DNA from: Phycisphaerales bacterium
GTDB lineage: Bacteria; Planctomycetota; Phycisphaerae; Phycisphaerales; SM1A02
Length of the DNA: 58,124 nucleotides
Reading direction: 5' to 3'
Assembly (NCBI GenBank): GCA_030749435.1
Contig: JASMKH010000016.1
Coordinates: 1 to 58,124, forward strand
The position numbers and the translations under genes were made by a program. Of this stretch, positions 57,880 through 58,124 are shown piece by piece. The notes below the pieces were generated by a model. It was given only the letters and a program-made list of their open reading frames with translations. It searched no databases and was not told where the DNA came from. How positions within the stretch are numbered: the stretch's first letter is position 1; each line of letters opens with the position of its first letter.

Positions 57880-57953
57880 GGCGATATAGCTCAGTTGGTT
57901 AGAGCGAGGGATTCATAAGCCCTAGGTCGTTGGTTCGAATCCAACTATCGCCA
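57880..57953 (+). tRNA. tRNA-Met (anticodon CAT), or tRNA-Ile2
   Basis: 74 nt. Acceptor GGCGATA/TATCGCC with discriminator A, D-arm GCTCAGTTGGTTAGAGC, anticodon loop TTCATAA, variable AGGTC, T-arm GTTGGTTCGAATCCAAC. It is not an initiator tRNA: the first acceptor pair is matched G-C and the anticodon stem lacks three G-C pairs next to the loop. The anticodon stem AGGGA/GCCCT has an A-G mismatch at 31-39. CAT may read Met or, after lysidine modification, Ile; elongator Met is likelier by overall similarity. CCA not encoded. Confidence 0.85.
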
Positions 57954-57983
57954 TTGGCAAGGCCGGGGAGCGGCACCCCCTCA

Positions 57984-58121
57984 GTCGGCTTCGCCGACAG
58001 CTCCCCCGCAGGCGGGGGAGCGGTGAGGACAGCGCACCCCCACTTGTGGGGAGACAGGCCGCGGGGCGGTCCCTTCCAAAACCGTCCCCCCACTTGTGGG
58101 GGGACAGCCTGCGCAGCAGGC
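57984..58121 (+). repeat. Cluster of palindromic REP-like elements at the right edge
   Basis: Five hairpins in 138 bp: GTCGGC/GCCGAC (57984-57998), CTCCCCCG/CGGGGGAG (58001-58020), CCCCAC/GTGGGG (58038-58051), TCCCCCCAC/GTGGGGGGA (58085-58104) and GCCTGC/GCAGGC (58107-58121). The two ACTTGTGGGG units are centred exactly 50 bp apart, each followed by GACAG after 0-1 nt. They lie just behind the tRNA; the cluster may continue past the window. Confidence 0.6.
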
Positions 58122-58124
58122 AGG

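Noticed and set aside
58030-58124. CRISPR array at the right edge
   Set aside because: Only two similar short palindromic units 50 bp apart, with different flanks and no cas genes; better explained as REP-like repeats, though the array cannot be followed beyond the window.

Overview
The window reads as a GC-rich chromosomal segment of a Planctomycetota bacterium, most likely of the Phycisphaerae type. The clues are a secreted metallopeptidase with planctomycete-style Cys-rich 'GACC' repeats, a TSP3-like D/N/G repeat and a dockerin-like tail; an HU protein with a Lys-rich tail; an HpnCDE squalene pathway; and a Gram-negative envelope set (KdsB, and MurE with the meso-DAP motif DNPR). The lineage is inferred from gene content; no phylogeny was run.

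Left part (1-10.1 kb). The 5' end of a kynurenine formamidase gene runs off the left edge (minus strand). Then come tRNA-Ser(GCT) with its terminator, the secreted metallopeptidase, a condensation/WS-DGAT-like acyltransferase, HU and murQ. A PfkB kinase converges on murQ with no gap, followed by a two-gene minus-strand unit of an NAD-type isocitrate dehydrogenase-like enzyme and an MmgE/PrpD protein.

10.1-17.2 kb, minus strand: a heavy-metal RND efflux operon (outer-membrane factor, lipoprotein fusion protein, CusA/CzcA-like pump, His-rich lipoprotein), preceded by a His-rich exported protein.

17.2-26.0 kb, minus strand: the most interesting block. Eight genes overlap or are spaced by 17 nt or less: an ATP-grasp CoA-ligase beta-like subunit with a ~100-residue extension, a CoA-ligase alpha-like subunit with the ATP-citrate-lyase-type motif SRSGGM, a stand-alone citryl-CoA-lyase-like protein, an HD-domain protein with an altered HD doublet, three membrane proteins (two of them paralogous) and an aconitase with fused large and small domains. 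I read it as a split ATP-dependent citrate-cleavage operon with an uncharacterised membrane/HD module. An 8-TM-like protein lies just upstream.

26.1-31.4 kb, plus strand: a complete histidine-to-formiminoglutamate route (hutH-hutU-hutI) with a methionine aminopeptidase coupled to hutI, then a prolyl oligopeptidase. 33.6-36.8 kb, minus strand: hpnC-hpnD-hpnE, all overlapping, divergent from ispH-rlmN. 39.0-43.2 kb, minus strand: a divergent indolepyruvate:ferredoxin oxidoreductase-like fusion and a HAD phosphatase.

43.4-58.1 kb: an APH-like kinase, a YfgM-like membrane protein and an RluD-family pseudouridine synthase (plus); a seven-gene minus-strand operon def-fmt-(HExxH protein)-queA-murE-murF-mraY; then a repeat-type helical protein, kdsB and a divergent pyrG (plus), tRNA(CAT) and a cluster of palindromic repeats at the right edge. 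A TACNNT hexamer 6-8 nt before several start codons that lack a Shine-Dalgarno sequence suggests that leaderless transcripts are common here.
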